A stretch of 64,000 bases of DNA, from assembly GCA_026390775.1 (NCBI GenBank), contig JAPLFF010000007.1, forward strand, positions 1,612,001 through 1,676,000, in the 5' to 3' direction. This stretch comes from Ignavibacteriales bacterium (lineage in GTDB: Bacteria > Bacteroidota > Ignavibacteria > Ignavibacteriales > Melioribacteraceae). Both the position numbers and the translations under genes were made by a program. Each line of letters begins with the position of its first letter. Position 1 is the stretch's first letter. Under the pieces are notes generated by a model. The model saw only the letters and a list, made by a program, of their open reading frames with translations, had not been told where the DNA came from and did no database searches. Positions 26,081 to 34,009 of this stretch are shown one piece after another.

Positions 26081-26908
26081 ATGGACACAACAATGAAGAA
26101 AATTTATTTATCACTTCTATTAATCATCATATGTGCATCTTCTCTCTTCGGACAACTAAAATATACTTTTCCTCAGTTCTGGAGTGAGACCGGTGACTTC
26201 ATCAAGCAACCGACCAAGTGGGATGGAGGCGATTGGCTCAAATTAGGTGTTGTAAGTGCGGCAACATTTTTAATTATGCAAACTATAGATCAACCTATAC
26301 GCAATGCAGTTTTAAAAGACGGAAGATATGATACGAATGGGTTACCGATACCAGGAAGCCAAAAATATTACAAAAGTTTTCCGATTGAATTCGGCAGAAT
26401 GTGGGGAGAACTATATATGCCTGTAATCCTCTTTGGTGGATTTGCTATTCATTCATTGATAGCGGATGATATTGGGACCAGGAAAATTGCTTATGAGATC
26501 GGGCAGGCTTCTCTCTATGCCGGTGCAGTTACTTTTTTATTAAAAATGGCAATTGGAAGGTCGCGACCTTATACGGATAGAGGCACAACTTCATTTCACC
26601 CATTCTCTTCAATTTTTAACCAGGATGATCACTCAATTCCCGGCGGACATACTACTGCTGCCATGGTCTTATCAACAGTTCTTTCAAGAAATGCTAAAGC
26701 GGGTTGGTTAAAAGTATTGGCTTACTTACCTGCTGCGCTTACTTTTGTCTCTCGCATTTATCAAGATCAACATTGGACATCAGATGATTTTTTTGGTGCT
26801 GCACTCGGTTACTTTGTTGCAACATGGGTTGTTGATCTGCATGAGAATAATAAATCAATAGTAGAAACTTCTTCGGCGTTCCCGTTATCCATTAGGATTG
26901 CACTTTGA
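26081..26908 (+). CDS. PAP2-family phosphatase
   Basis: 275 residues with a signal peptide or N-terminal helix and several membrane segments. All three PAP2 motifs are present: KMAIGRSRPY (K.6RP), PGGHTTAA (P.GH), and SRIYQDQHWTSDD (SR.5H...D), giving the catalytic His/Arg/Asp set. It should dephosphorylate a lipid or isoprenoid phosphate, such as undecaprenyl pyrophosphate or phosphatidate, on the periplasmic face. I keep ATG 26081 because the remnant at 22932 has the same ATG; 26093 is also possible. The link with DUF3943 just upstream is conserved in both copies of the module. Confidence 0.85.
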   Translation: MDTTMKKIYLSLLLIIICASSLFGQLKYTFPQFWSETGDFIKQPTKWDGGDWLKLGVVSAATFLIMQTIDQPIRNAVLKDGRYDTNGLPIPGSQKYYKSFPIEFGRMWGELYMPVILFGGFAIHSLIADDIGTRKIAYEIGQASLYAGAVTFLLKMAIGRSRPYTDRGTTSFHPFSSIFNQDDHSIPGGHTTAAMVLSTVLSRNAKAGWLKVLAYLPAALTFVSRIYQDQHWTSDDFFGAALGYFVATWVVDLHENNKSIVETSSAFPLSIRIAL

Positions 26909-26940
26909 ATTAATATAATTATACAAACCTAAATCGTTAA

Positions 26941-26963
26941 TCCCCGACGCCTTGCGTCGGGGA
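26941..26963. terminator. Bidirectional terminator between convergent genes
   Basis: A perfect 10-bp GC-rich stem TCCCCGACGC / GCGTCGGGGA with a 3-nt loop separates the PAP2 gene (+) from the ClC gene (-). Confidence 0.8.
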
Positions 26964-26969
26964 GATTCA

Positions 26970-28796
26970 TTATATTCCTTCGTTTTGTTGCTTAGTCCAT
27001 AAGGTACTATATCTTTGAAAAATATTAGATTTGGAAAGAAATCCTACATATTTTCCTCCGTCTGTTACTGGCAAATTCCAAATATTTTTTTCTTCAAAGT
27101 ATTCCATGACTTCAATAAATTCGGTGTTAATTTCAATTGAATCAAAATATTGACTCATTATATCTCCAACTAGAATAAAATCGTAAGCTTCTTTATCCAA
27201 TATTATTTCCCTTATTTCATCTAGCGTTATAATTCCAACTAATTGTTCCTTCTCATCTATAACTGGGAATAAATTTCTTCTCGTATGTGTTAATTTTTCC
27301 ATGATTATTCTTAATGTCATGTTTGGATTAAGAGTGATAAAATCAGTCTCTATTAAATCCTCGAGTTTTATTTCCTGAGTAAAGAAATATTCTCTCTTAG
27401 ATCGGAATTGAATCCCTTTTTCTGCAAGAGAGGTTGTATAAATAGAATTTTGGTTAAAGTGTTTAGAAATAAAAAAAGATAAAGCTACAACTATCATTAA
27501 AGGTACTATAAGTACATAAACACCTGTAATTTCTGCGATTAAAAATATCCCGGTTAGCGGGGCATGAATCACGCCACTTAAAATACCGGCCATTCCTACA
27601 ACAATAAAATTAGCTCGATTTAGTTCTGATATTCCTAAATAGCTAACAACTTGGGCGAGAAAGAAGCCGGTCAATGCACCAGTAAAAAGTGAAGGGGCAA
27701 TTATCCCTCCATTTCCTCCTGAGCCAATTGTGAGTGCTGTTGCAACAACTTTGGTTAATATTATTATTGCAATAAAAACTAGAAGCGCCAATTCCTTGTT
27801 ATTAAATATTCTATAAATGCTACTATCTAATAGTTCGTTCTGTCGTCCGGCTAACAAATTAATAACTGTTGTATATCCTTCGCCAAACAGAGGTGGTAAT
27901 AATAAAATCATAGTGCAAAGAACCAATCCTCCAATTATAGCTTTTCTTATAGGCTTGTTATAATTATTCAAAACGTTTTCTATATAATGAGAGGTTCTAA
28001 TCATATACAATGAAACAAACCCACAAATGATTCCTAATAAGATATAAAAAGGTATCGCATATAAATGCCAACCCTCTGTAACTAAGTAAAACAACTGTCC
28101 ACTATAAAGCATTTTTGAAAGAACCGCAGATGATGCCGATGCAATTAGAAGAGGAATAAATGAATAGACGGTTATTTCTGGTAATAACACTTCAAAGGCA
28201 AAAATAACTCCAGCGATTGGACTATTAAAAATTGCTGAGATGCCCGCTGCTGAACCGCAAGCTAATAATAATGTTCTCGTTTTATAATTAAGTTTTAGCT
28301 CCTTAGCAACATTCGAACCGATTGAAGCTCCAATAATAACAATAGGTGCTTCTAACCCCGCTGACCCACCCATTCCAACAGTAATACCGCTAGTTAGTAA
28401 ATGCGAAAGGATCTTCCGTCGTGGAATATCAGACTTTTTCCTTATTATTGAGTAAATAATGTTACTAAGTCCTTTAACAATTTTTCCATCAAACATAACT
28501 TTTACAATTAGAATTGATAATAATATACCAATAAGAGGAGTAATTGGGAGTAAATATTGAATTCCAAGATTATTGAATAGTGTATGAGTTTCATTTTGAA
28601 TAAAATGTACAGTGTTTTTTAAAATCGATGCGGCTAAACCAGAAAATATTCCAACACAAAGACTAGCTATAATCAGAAATGTTTTATACTCAATTCTTAA
28701 TTTTAGATAAGATAGAATTTTCTTACCTAACAGTCGAGAATAAAGTTTTATATGCCTTCTTGTTGGTTTCAATAAACTCCTAGAATTTTTACTCAT
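26970..28796 (-). CDS. ClC-type chloride channel/antiporter with CBS pair
   Basis: 608 residues. Residues about 30-460 form the multi-helix ClC core with the conserved GMGGSAGLEAP loop (the Glu is the gating glutamate position), GSAAGISAIFNSPIAGVIFA and GSGGNGGIIAPSLFTGA. Residues about 475-600 form two CBS domains (DFITLNPNMTLRIIMEKL...; SIEINTEFIEVMEYFEEKN...), likely nucleotide sensors. It moves Cl- or other anions, perhaps F- or in exchange for H+; the usual GSGIP selectivity loop reads GMGGSA here, so ion choice is uncertain. It is the only convincing gene on the minus strand in the window. Confidence 0.88.
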   Translation of the reverse strand: MSKNSRSLLKPTRRHIKLYSRLLGKKILSYLKLRIEYKTFLIIASLCVGIFSGLAASILKNTVHFIQNETHTLFNNLGIQYLLPITPLIGILLSILIVKVMFDGKIVKGLSNIIYSIIRKKSDIPRRKILSHLLTSGITVGMGGSAGLEAPIVIIGASIGSNVAKELKLNYKTRTLLLACGSAAGISAIFNSPIAGVIFAFEVLLPEITVYSFIPLLIASASSAVLSKMLYSGQLFYLVTEGWHLYAIPFYILLGIICGFVSLYMIRTSHYIENVLNNYNKPIRKAIIGGLVLCTMILLLPPLFGEGYTTVINLLAGRQNELLDSSIYRIFNNKELALLVFIAIIILTKVVATALTIGSGGNGGIIAPSLFTGALTGFFLAQVVSYLGISELNRANFIVVGMAGILSGVIHAPLTGIFLIAEITGVYVLIVPLMIVVALSFFISKHFNQNSIYTTSLAEKGIQFRSKREYFFTQEIKLEDLIETDFITLNPNMTLRIIMEKLTHTRRNLFPVIDEKEQLVGIITLDEIREIILDKEAYDFILVGDIMSQYFDSIEINTEFIEVMEYFEEKNIWNLPVTDGGKYVGFLSKSNIFQRYSTLWTKQQNEGI

Positions 28797-28959
28797 ATTA
28801 AATTATAAACAAATACTGATTTCCGATAGCTTTCTTACAAAATTCATATTTATAGTAAAGAATTACAATGAAATAATCTTTCAATAGTAATTGAGTATCT
28901 AAGCAATGTTACCATGTTTCAATTCTAGTAGTAATCTACTAAAATCTTTAAGCTCGCCC

Positions 28960-29000
28960 AAAAGATGTAGTCCTTTTTTCATCCCTTTGCCCGATTGAAC
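28960..29000 (+). promoter_or_regulatory. 41-bp regulon element, copy 7
   Basis: Preceded by AGCTCGCCC; contains AAAAGATGTAGTCCT, TTTTTCATCCCTTTG and CCCGATTGAAC. It lies 131 bp before the small gene at 29132, which is followed by bacterioferritin. The 28797-28959 stretch between the divergent ClC gene and this element holds nothing else I recognise. Confidence 0.72.
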
Positions 29001-29131
29001 AATTCTACAAACCTTCATATCATCATAAGGTATTCAAGAAACTAGTGATGAAATATTTAATAATTACAATTAATAAGAATCTGAAATATTCATGATAAGT
29101 AGGATCAATTTTTATAATAGAGATTAATCAA

Positions 29132-29350
29132 ATGACAATAACAAAAAATACGCTGTTGATCATCGTGTTAGCAATCATAGTAGTGCTGTTTTTGTACTTT
29201 GGCAATGGAACGATGATGGATAGCGGAATGAATGGAAAAATGAATCTAAACGATTGGATGGGCAGAAACAGATTCGGATGGGTTCCTGCATTAATCACTT
29301 TTGGTTTTGGTGTCTTAGTTGGCTGGCTGCTCTTTAGAAGGAAAGCATAA
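29132..29350 (+). CDS. Small two-helix membrane protein
   Basis: 72 residues: a helix at about 7-24 (TLLIIVLAIIVVLFLYF), a Met/Gly/Asn-rich loop (NGTMMDSGMNGKMNLNDWMG), and a second helix at about 49-68 ending in FRRKA. The Met-rich loop could bind a metal, but that is a guess. It lies 42 bp before the bacterioferritin gene and below a regulon element, so the two are probably one unit. Confidence 0.65.
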   Translation: MTITKNTLLIIVLAIIVVLFLYFGNGTMMDSGMNGKMNLNDWMGRNRFGWVPALITFGFGVLVGWLLFRRKA

Positions 29351-29392
29351 TCAAGTCAAGATTTATAATAACAATTTTAACGGAAGACAAAG

Positions 29393-29872
29393 ATGAAAGG
29401 GAATAAAGAATTACTTAAAGTTTTGAATTTGCTTCTGGCAGATGAACTCACTGCAATAAACCAGTACATGGTGCATTCTGAAATGTGCGAAAACTGGGGT
29501 TACAGTAAACTTCACATGGCTATCAGAAAACAGGCAATGGATGAAATGCACCATGCCGAGTGGCTTATCGAGCGAATTATTTTTTTTGATGCTTCGCCAA
29601 CGGTATCTAAACTTAATACTATAAAAATTGGTAAGACTGTTTCAGAAATGATCAGTAACGACGATAAAGATGAACTTGATGCTGTGCGCTCTTATAATGA
29701 CGCAATCAAACTCGCCCGTGAGGTTGATGATCAAGGCACTGTTGACCTGCTAACCAAGATACTTAAAATGGAAGAAGGCCACGTCGATTGGGCAGAAATA
29801 CAACGTGCACAGATTGAACAAATGGGCATGGAAAATTATTTAACTAACCAAGTTGAAGGTCTGGTAAGTTGA
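29393..29872 (+). CDS. bfr: Bacterioferritin
   Basis: 159 residues with every expected active-site residue at the classical position: ferroxidase ligands E18, E51, H54, E94, E127 and H130, and the haem-binding Met at M52 (DEMHHAEW). The C-terminal GMENYLTNQ is also typical. It oxidises Fe2+ and stores iron in a 24-subunit shell, protecting against iron-driven oxidation. Together with the regulon element upstream of 29132 this fits stress-linked control. Confidence 0.93.
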   Translation: MKGNKELLKVLNLLLADELTAINQYMVHSEMCENWGYSKLHMAIRKQAMDEMHHAEWLIERIIFFDASPTVSKLNTIKIGKTVSEMISNDDKDELDAVRSYNDAIKLAREVDDQGTVDLLTKILKMEEGHVDWAEIQRAQIEQMGMENYLTNQVEGLVS

Positions 29873-29990
29873 TTCAAAATTATTTGATAACCAAATGAAA
29901 AATTATCTTGTTGTGTTTTTCAGAAAGTTGTAATACGGTTATTGAGTCTGTACTAACTTTGATGAATAATTTTATAGAAGGGAATGTAAA

Positions 29991-30053
29991 ATGAAAAACG
30001 CTAAACTATTGAGCTCCTATAAACTGGGTCGCATTGATCTAATTCGAGAATAA
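29991..30053 (+). pseudogene. 5' stub of an old-yellow-enzyme gene
   Basis: A 20-codon ORF with a good ribosome site (GAAGGGA) reads MKNAKLLSSYKLGRIDLI and then stops. This looks like the first residues of NADH:flavin oxidoreductases of the OYE family (..LL.PY.LG...L.NR...AP.T). The rest is absent and the next gene starts 2 bp later. It may now act only as a translation leader for that gene. Confidence 0.45.
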
Positions 30054-30055
30054 TC

Positions 30056-30943
30056 ATGACAAAGAATTCAAATAATCGTTTCATTCTTATTAAATTCATC
30101 ATCTTTTCATTTGCTCTTTTCGGTCTTGTGAGACCGATATATCCTCAATCTTCTGCAAGTGATTCTTCATTTCATCCCTACCATGTTAATTACTGGGCAA
30201 CAGGTGGTATCATAATCGGAGGACTGGCGTTAGAAAAGATTGGAGTACCCTGGTTATCGAACAAATCTACCATATCAATTGCAGAATTACAGAATTTAAA
30301 CAGAAATGATATTACCCCAATTGACCGTTGGGTTTTGAATCTTGACCCCTCGCAAAAAAGCAAATACGATAAACTTTCAACTCAATTGGCATCACTCTGC
30401 CCCTTTCTTCCGGTTTTAACTATGTTGGATCGCAATATCAGGCAAGACTGGTTAGACGTGCTGATGATGTATTTGCAAACCCAGGCAATTACAAATAATT
30501 TTTACCTTTATAGCCCATTCGGAGCCACTTTTCAGAATAGATTACGTCCTGTTGTCTATTACAATGCACTTGGTGACAGTAGTGACGTAAGAAGGGACAG
30601 CAACAACCGGAATTCACTTTATAGCGGGCATGTTGCATCTGCGGCAGCGGCTTCTTTTTTTACCGCAAAGATATTTTGTGATTACCATCCAGAACTGGGA
30701 TGGAAGAAATATCTTGTATATGGTGCGGCGGCAATACCCCCACTTCTCATGTCATATTTTAGAATCGGGGCACTCATGCATTTTCCAACCGATGTATTAG
30801 TTGGTCTTGGAGTAGGAGCATTTTTCGGCATATTAATCCCAGAACTCCATCGTTTACAAGATAAGAACATTTTATTAGGGGTGTATTCTTCATCCGAAGC
30901 AACAGGAATAGCTGTAAAATGGCAGCCAAATTTTTTGAAATAG
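30056..30943 (+). CDS. PAP2-family phosphatase (second type)
   Basis: 295 residues with a signal anchor (about 10-27) and several hydrophobic segments. PAP2 motifs are NRLRPVVY, SLYSGHVASAA and FRIGALMHFPTD (R.5H...D), with the P.GH motif reduced to YSGH. Compared with the 26081 protein it is longer and only distantly related. Likely a periplasm-facing lipid-phosphate or undecaprenyl-pyrophosphate phosphatase. It begins directly after the old-yellow-enzyme stub, so its translation may depend on that stub's ribosome site. Confidence 0.8.
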   Translation: MTKNSNNRFILIKFIIFSFALFGLVRPIYPQSSASDSSFHPYHVNYWATGGIIIGGLALEKIGVPWLSNKSTISIAELQNLNRNDITPIDRWVLNLDPSQKSKYDKLSTQLASLCPFLPVLTMLDRNIRQDWLDVLMMYLQTQAITNNFYLYSPFGATFQNRLRPVVYYNALGDSSDVRRDSNNRNSLYSGHVASAAAASFFTAKIFCDYHPELGWKKYLVYGAAAIPPLLMSYFRIGALMHFPTDVLVGLGVGAFFGILIPELHRLQDKNILLGVYSSSEATGIAVKWQPNFLK

Positions 30944-31070
30944 TTGTATCTGGTTCATTGAACTGATTATGTCTTTTACAAAGTTATGATCCGATTTAAG
31001 TGATAAATAAAATTTTACCATTGATTTTATAATATCAACATAATTACAAATTAATATGGAAGGATTTATT

Positions 31071-31610
31071 ATGAAAACTAAATATTTACTTCTCTCAGCA
31101 ATGATGGTAATCGTTCTGACATTAACTATGTATGGGCAGACTATCCGCGATATGAAAACAAAGACTGTTAAAAAGGTAAATGATATTTCAAATGTGTTGG
31201 GTAAACCAGTTTATGAATCAACAGTTGATAGTCTCAACACTAAAGTGTGGATCATAAGTCAGAAGCTTAACACAGAAATGAAGAGCACTACTGTGGGTGA
31301 GGTGATGGGAAAAATGAAAGATAAAAACACTGTGAAGGATACTGAAATTAAAAAAGCTATTTCGACCGGGACTCATTACTTCATATTTGATGTAACAAAT
31401 ATTTTGAATAAAAAAGAAGTCGCCGATACCAGTGCTAAGGTGGAAGTTGTTTCTCCTACCAAGAAAATATCATCTGTGAACCTCAAACCAATGATGAACC
31501 ATTTCGGTGCAGGTGTTACACTCGATGAAAAAGGTGAATACCTATTTACTATTAATCTGAATGTTGGTATGGGTTACAAAACTACACAGTTCAAGTACAA
31601 AGTAAAGTAA
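31071..31610 (+). CDS. Exported protein of unknown function
   Basis: 179 residues with a signal peptide (about 1-22, TMYGQ). The mature part starts with a charged segment (RDMKTKTVKKVNDISNVLGK) and ends with beta-like strands (HFGAGVTLDEKGEYLFTINL). I chose ATG 31071 because GGAAGGA lies about 8 nt upstream; the upstream in-frame ATG at 31056 overlaps that site. I do not recognise a family. It sits alone between the PAP2 and LysE genes. Confidence 0.6.
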   Translation: MKTKYLLLSAMMVIVLTLTMYGQTIRDMKTKTVKKVNDISNVLGKPVYESTVDSLNTKVWIISQKLNTEMKSTTVGEVMGKMKDKNTVKDTEIKKAISTGTHYFIFDVTNILNKKEVADTSAKVEVVSPTKKISSVNLKPMMNHFGAGVTLDEKGEYLFTINLNVGMGYKTTQFKYKVK

Positions 31611-31673
31611 GCAACGTATTGTATGTTGAATGCATGACTATTTACACGAACACCATGGTTGAAAGGTTATGTT

Positions 31674-32285
31674 ATGGAACTTACTATTTTTCTTAAAGGA
31701 ATCTTTATTGGTTTTGCGATGGCAGTACCGGTTGGACCAATTGGAATAATGTGTATCCGCAAGACACTTACCGAGGGACGATTACGCGGATTAATCATAG
31801 GTCTTGGAGCTGCTACAGCTGATATGTTTTACGGTTGTGTGGCTGCATTTGGACTTACAATTATTTCAAATACGCTTGTTAGTCAAAAAATCTGGATACG
31901 GCTGGTTGGAGGAGCTCTTCTCTTTTTCTTAGGGGTAAGAACATTTCGCACACATCCTGCTGATCCCAATCTTCCTGTTAAAGGCAGTGGAATTTTTAGA
32001 TCATATCTCACTACTGTTTTTCTAACGCTCACTAATCCTATGACCATCTTTTCTTTTATAGCTGTGTTTGCAATTCTTGGTTTAGGAACCGGGCTCGGTT
32101 ATTTTTCTGCATCAGCACTTGTTGTAGGAGTTTTTATTGGTTCAAGTTTATGGTTTCTATTTCTTAGTTCCGGCGTTACACTCTTTAGAAAAAAGCTTGA
32201 CTTAATCGGGCTGCGGTGGGTAAACAAAATTGCCGGTATTTTAATTATTATCTCCGGTGTTATTGCAATTGTGAGTTTGTTATGA
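31674..32285 (+). CDS. LysE/RhtB-family exporter
   Basis: 203 residues, six hydrophobic segments, with the family's N-terminal AVPVGPIGIMCIRKTL and the downstream LTNPMTIFSFIAVFA. LysE-type carriers export amino acids or related small molecules driven by the proton or ion gradient. I chose ATG 31674 since GAAAGG lies upstream and the protein then starts MELTIFLKG as in relatives. The substrate cannot be inferred. No LysG-type regulator is near. Confidence 0.85.
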   Translation: MELTIFLKGIFIGFAMAVPVGPIGIMCIRKTLTEGRLRGLIIGLGAATADMFYGCVAAFGLTIISNTLVSQKIWIRLVGGALLFFLGVRTFRTHPADPNLPVKGSGIFRSYLTTVFLTLTNPMTIFSFIAVFAILGLGTGLGYFSASALVVGVFIGSSLWFLFLSSGVTLFRKKLDLIGLRWVNKIAGILIIISGVIAIVSLL

Positions 32286-32382
32286 ATATTATTTTCAAGA
32301 AAGTTTAATTGCGCTCATCAATTTTCGAATACGAATTAAATCTTATCACATTGTTTATCATTAATCATTGGAAAGAATTTTC

Positions 32383-32415
32383 ATGAAAAATATAACCGGG
32401 TTCCTCATTATTTAA
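32383..32415 (+). CDS. Possible 10-codon leader peptide before the Nramp-like gene
   Basis: A short ORF (MKNITGFLII) has a GGAAAG site upstream, and its TAA overlaps the ATG of the transporter as TAATG. It could couple translation of the transporter to its own. Its size is too small to prove that it is made. Confidence 0.3.
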   Translation: MKNITGFLII

Positions 32416-33686
32416 TGATAATGAATATATCTACAATACTTTCAACAAGAATTAAAAAATACTGGCACATACTTGGTCCCGGACTTATCACAGGCGCAAG
32501 CGATGATGATCCTTCGGGCATTGCAACCTATTCACAGGCAGGTGCCGGTTTTGGTTTTGCAACTCTTTGGACTGCAATTATCACTTTCCCTCTAATGGCT
32601 GCTGTGCAGGAGATGTGCGCACGAATCGGTATGGTAACTCAAGAAGGATTGACAGCAACACTAAAAAAGAAATATCCGAAAAGTATTTTATATCTAATGG
32701 CAGTGTTTAGTTTTCCCGCTATTACTCTTAATATAGGTGCAGACATTCAGGGAATGGGAGCTGTTGCCAATTTACTTATACCTCAAATTCCAACTTTTGC
32801 TTTCAGTATAATTTTTACGGGTTTACTTATTTTCTTTATTATCAAATTTCCATATCAAAAACTTTCTGCTGTATTAAAATGGCTTTGCCTTTCTTTATTA
32901 CTATATGTCGTAGTTCCGTTCTTGGTGCATGCTGATTGGATGGATGTTATGAAAAGTACTTTTATTCCTACTATTCATTTTGACAAAACTTTCTTTGCGA
33001 TACTTGTAGCCATTCTCGGAACCACTATTTCTCCCTATTTGTTTTTTTGGCAAGCCACTATGGAAGCCGAAGACATTGCACATAACCGTAAAAAAATCAT
33101 AATCAATAAACGAATTTTAGACAACATGAAAATGGATATTGATTTCGGAATGTTATTTTCAAACCTTGTTATGTTTTTCATAATCCTTACTACGGGCGCT
33201 GTGTTGTATAAGGCGGGCATAAGACAAATTGATACGGTAGGACAAGCAGCAAAAGCATTAGAACCATTGACAGGTAAACTTACTTATTTACTTTTTGCTG
33301 TGGGTATAATCGGTACAGGATTTTTAGCAATACCTGTTTTAGCTGGCTCACTTTCCTATATTTTAGCCGAGACTTTTAATTGGAAGGAAGGGTTAGATAA
33401 AAAATTTCACGAAGCCAAAGGGTTTTACATCACGCTTATCGTGTCGCTCATTGTTGGATTGTCTCTGGAATTTCTCGGCATAAGCCCAATACATGCGCTT
33501 ATTTACACTGCTGTTTTGTATGGCATAACTGCGCCGGTAATGATTGCCATAATAATACACATTTGTAACAACAAAAAAGTTATGGGTGAATTTACCAACA
33601 AGAGATGGTCAAATGTTCTCGGATTAATAACGTTAATACTGATGAGTGCGGCTGCAGTTGCATTGATTTATTTTCAGTTCAAGTAG
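32415..33686 (+). CDS. Nramp-family divalent-metal-type transporter with DPSG motif
   Basis: 423 residues, about 11 membrane segments. The first helix carries GASDDDPSGIATYSQAGAGF where manganese/iron Nramps have DPGN; a later helix has GIIGTGFLAIPVLAGS. The change in the metal-binding loop places it with Nramp-related proteins of unsettled substrate, possibly Mg2+ or another ion. The Met of the helix-6 metal site in Mn/Fe transporters is not evident here. ATG 32415 is taken as the start (32421 is the alternative). A 10-codon leader overlaps the start. Confidence 0.8.
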   Translation: MIMNISTILSTRIKKYWHILGPGLITGASDDDPSGIATYSQAGAGFGFATLWTAIITFPLMAAVQEMCARIGMVTQEGLTATLKKKYPKSILYLMAVFSFPAITLNIGADIQGMGAVANLLIPQIPTFAFSIIFTGLLIFFIIKFPYQKLSAVLKWLCLSLLLYVVVPFLVHADWMDVMKSTFIPTIHFDKTFFAILVAILGTTISPYLFFWQATMEAEDIAHNRKKIIINKRILDNMKMDIDFGMLFSNLVMFFIILTTGAVLYKAGIRQIDTVGQAAKALEPLTGKLTYLLFAVGIIGTGFLAIPVLAGSLSYILAETFNWKEGLDKKFHEAKGFYITLIVSLIVGLSLEFLGISPIHALIYTAVLYGITAPVMIAIIIHICNNKKVMGEFTNKRWSNVLGLITLILMSAAAVALIYFQFK

Positions 33687-33781
33687 AATAACTTAATTTC
33701 AATTTTCTATTTCGAATACTTCTACATATTCGGTAGTTAACAATCAATCTTCTATGTGATCAATTAGAGGTTTTGTTGTGA

Positions 33782-33822
33782 TAAAGATCTAATCCCTTTT
33801 TCATCCCTTTGGACTATTGTTC
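33782..33822 (+). promoter_or_regulatory. 41-bp regulon element, copy 8 (GATCTAA variant)
   Basis: Contains AAAGATCTAATCCC, TTTTTCATCCCTTTG and GACTATTGTT. It shares the GATCTAATCCC change with copies 14 and 15. It lies 187 bp before the KaiC-like gene. The rest of the 33687-34009 gap shows nothing else. Confidence 0.68.
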
Positions 33823-34009
33823 TATTTTACAAAAGTTTCTATAATTCCTTGAGATATTAAGACAAAACACCAAAATCTTTTCTAAGAGGTTGCATTACTT
33901 TATTAACAAACAAGCATTTGGTGTCAAGCTAAATTATTTATGACTGATTTAAATAATCGTAAAAAAATATAATTAAGGAATAGTAATAACATTTCTGGAG
34001 ATAAATTTT

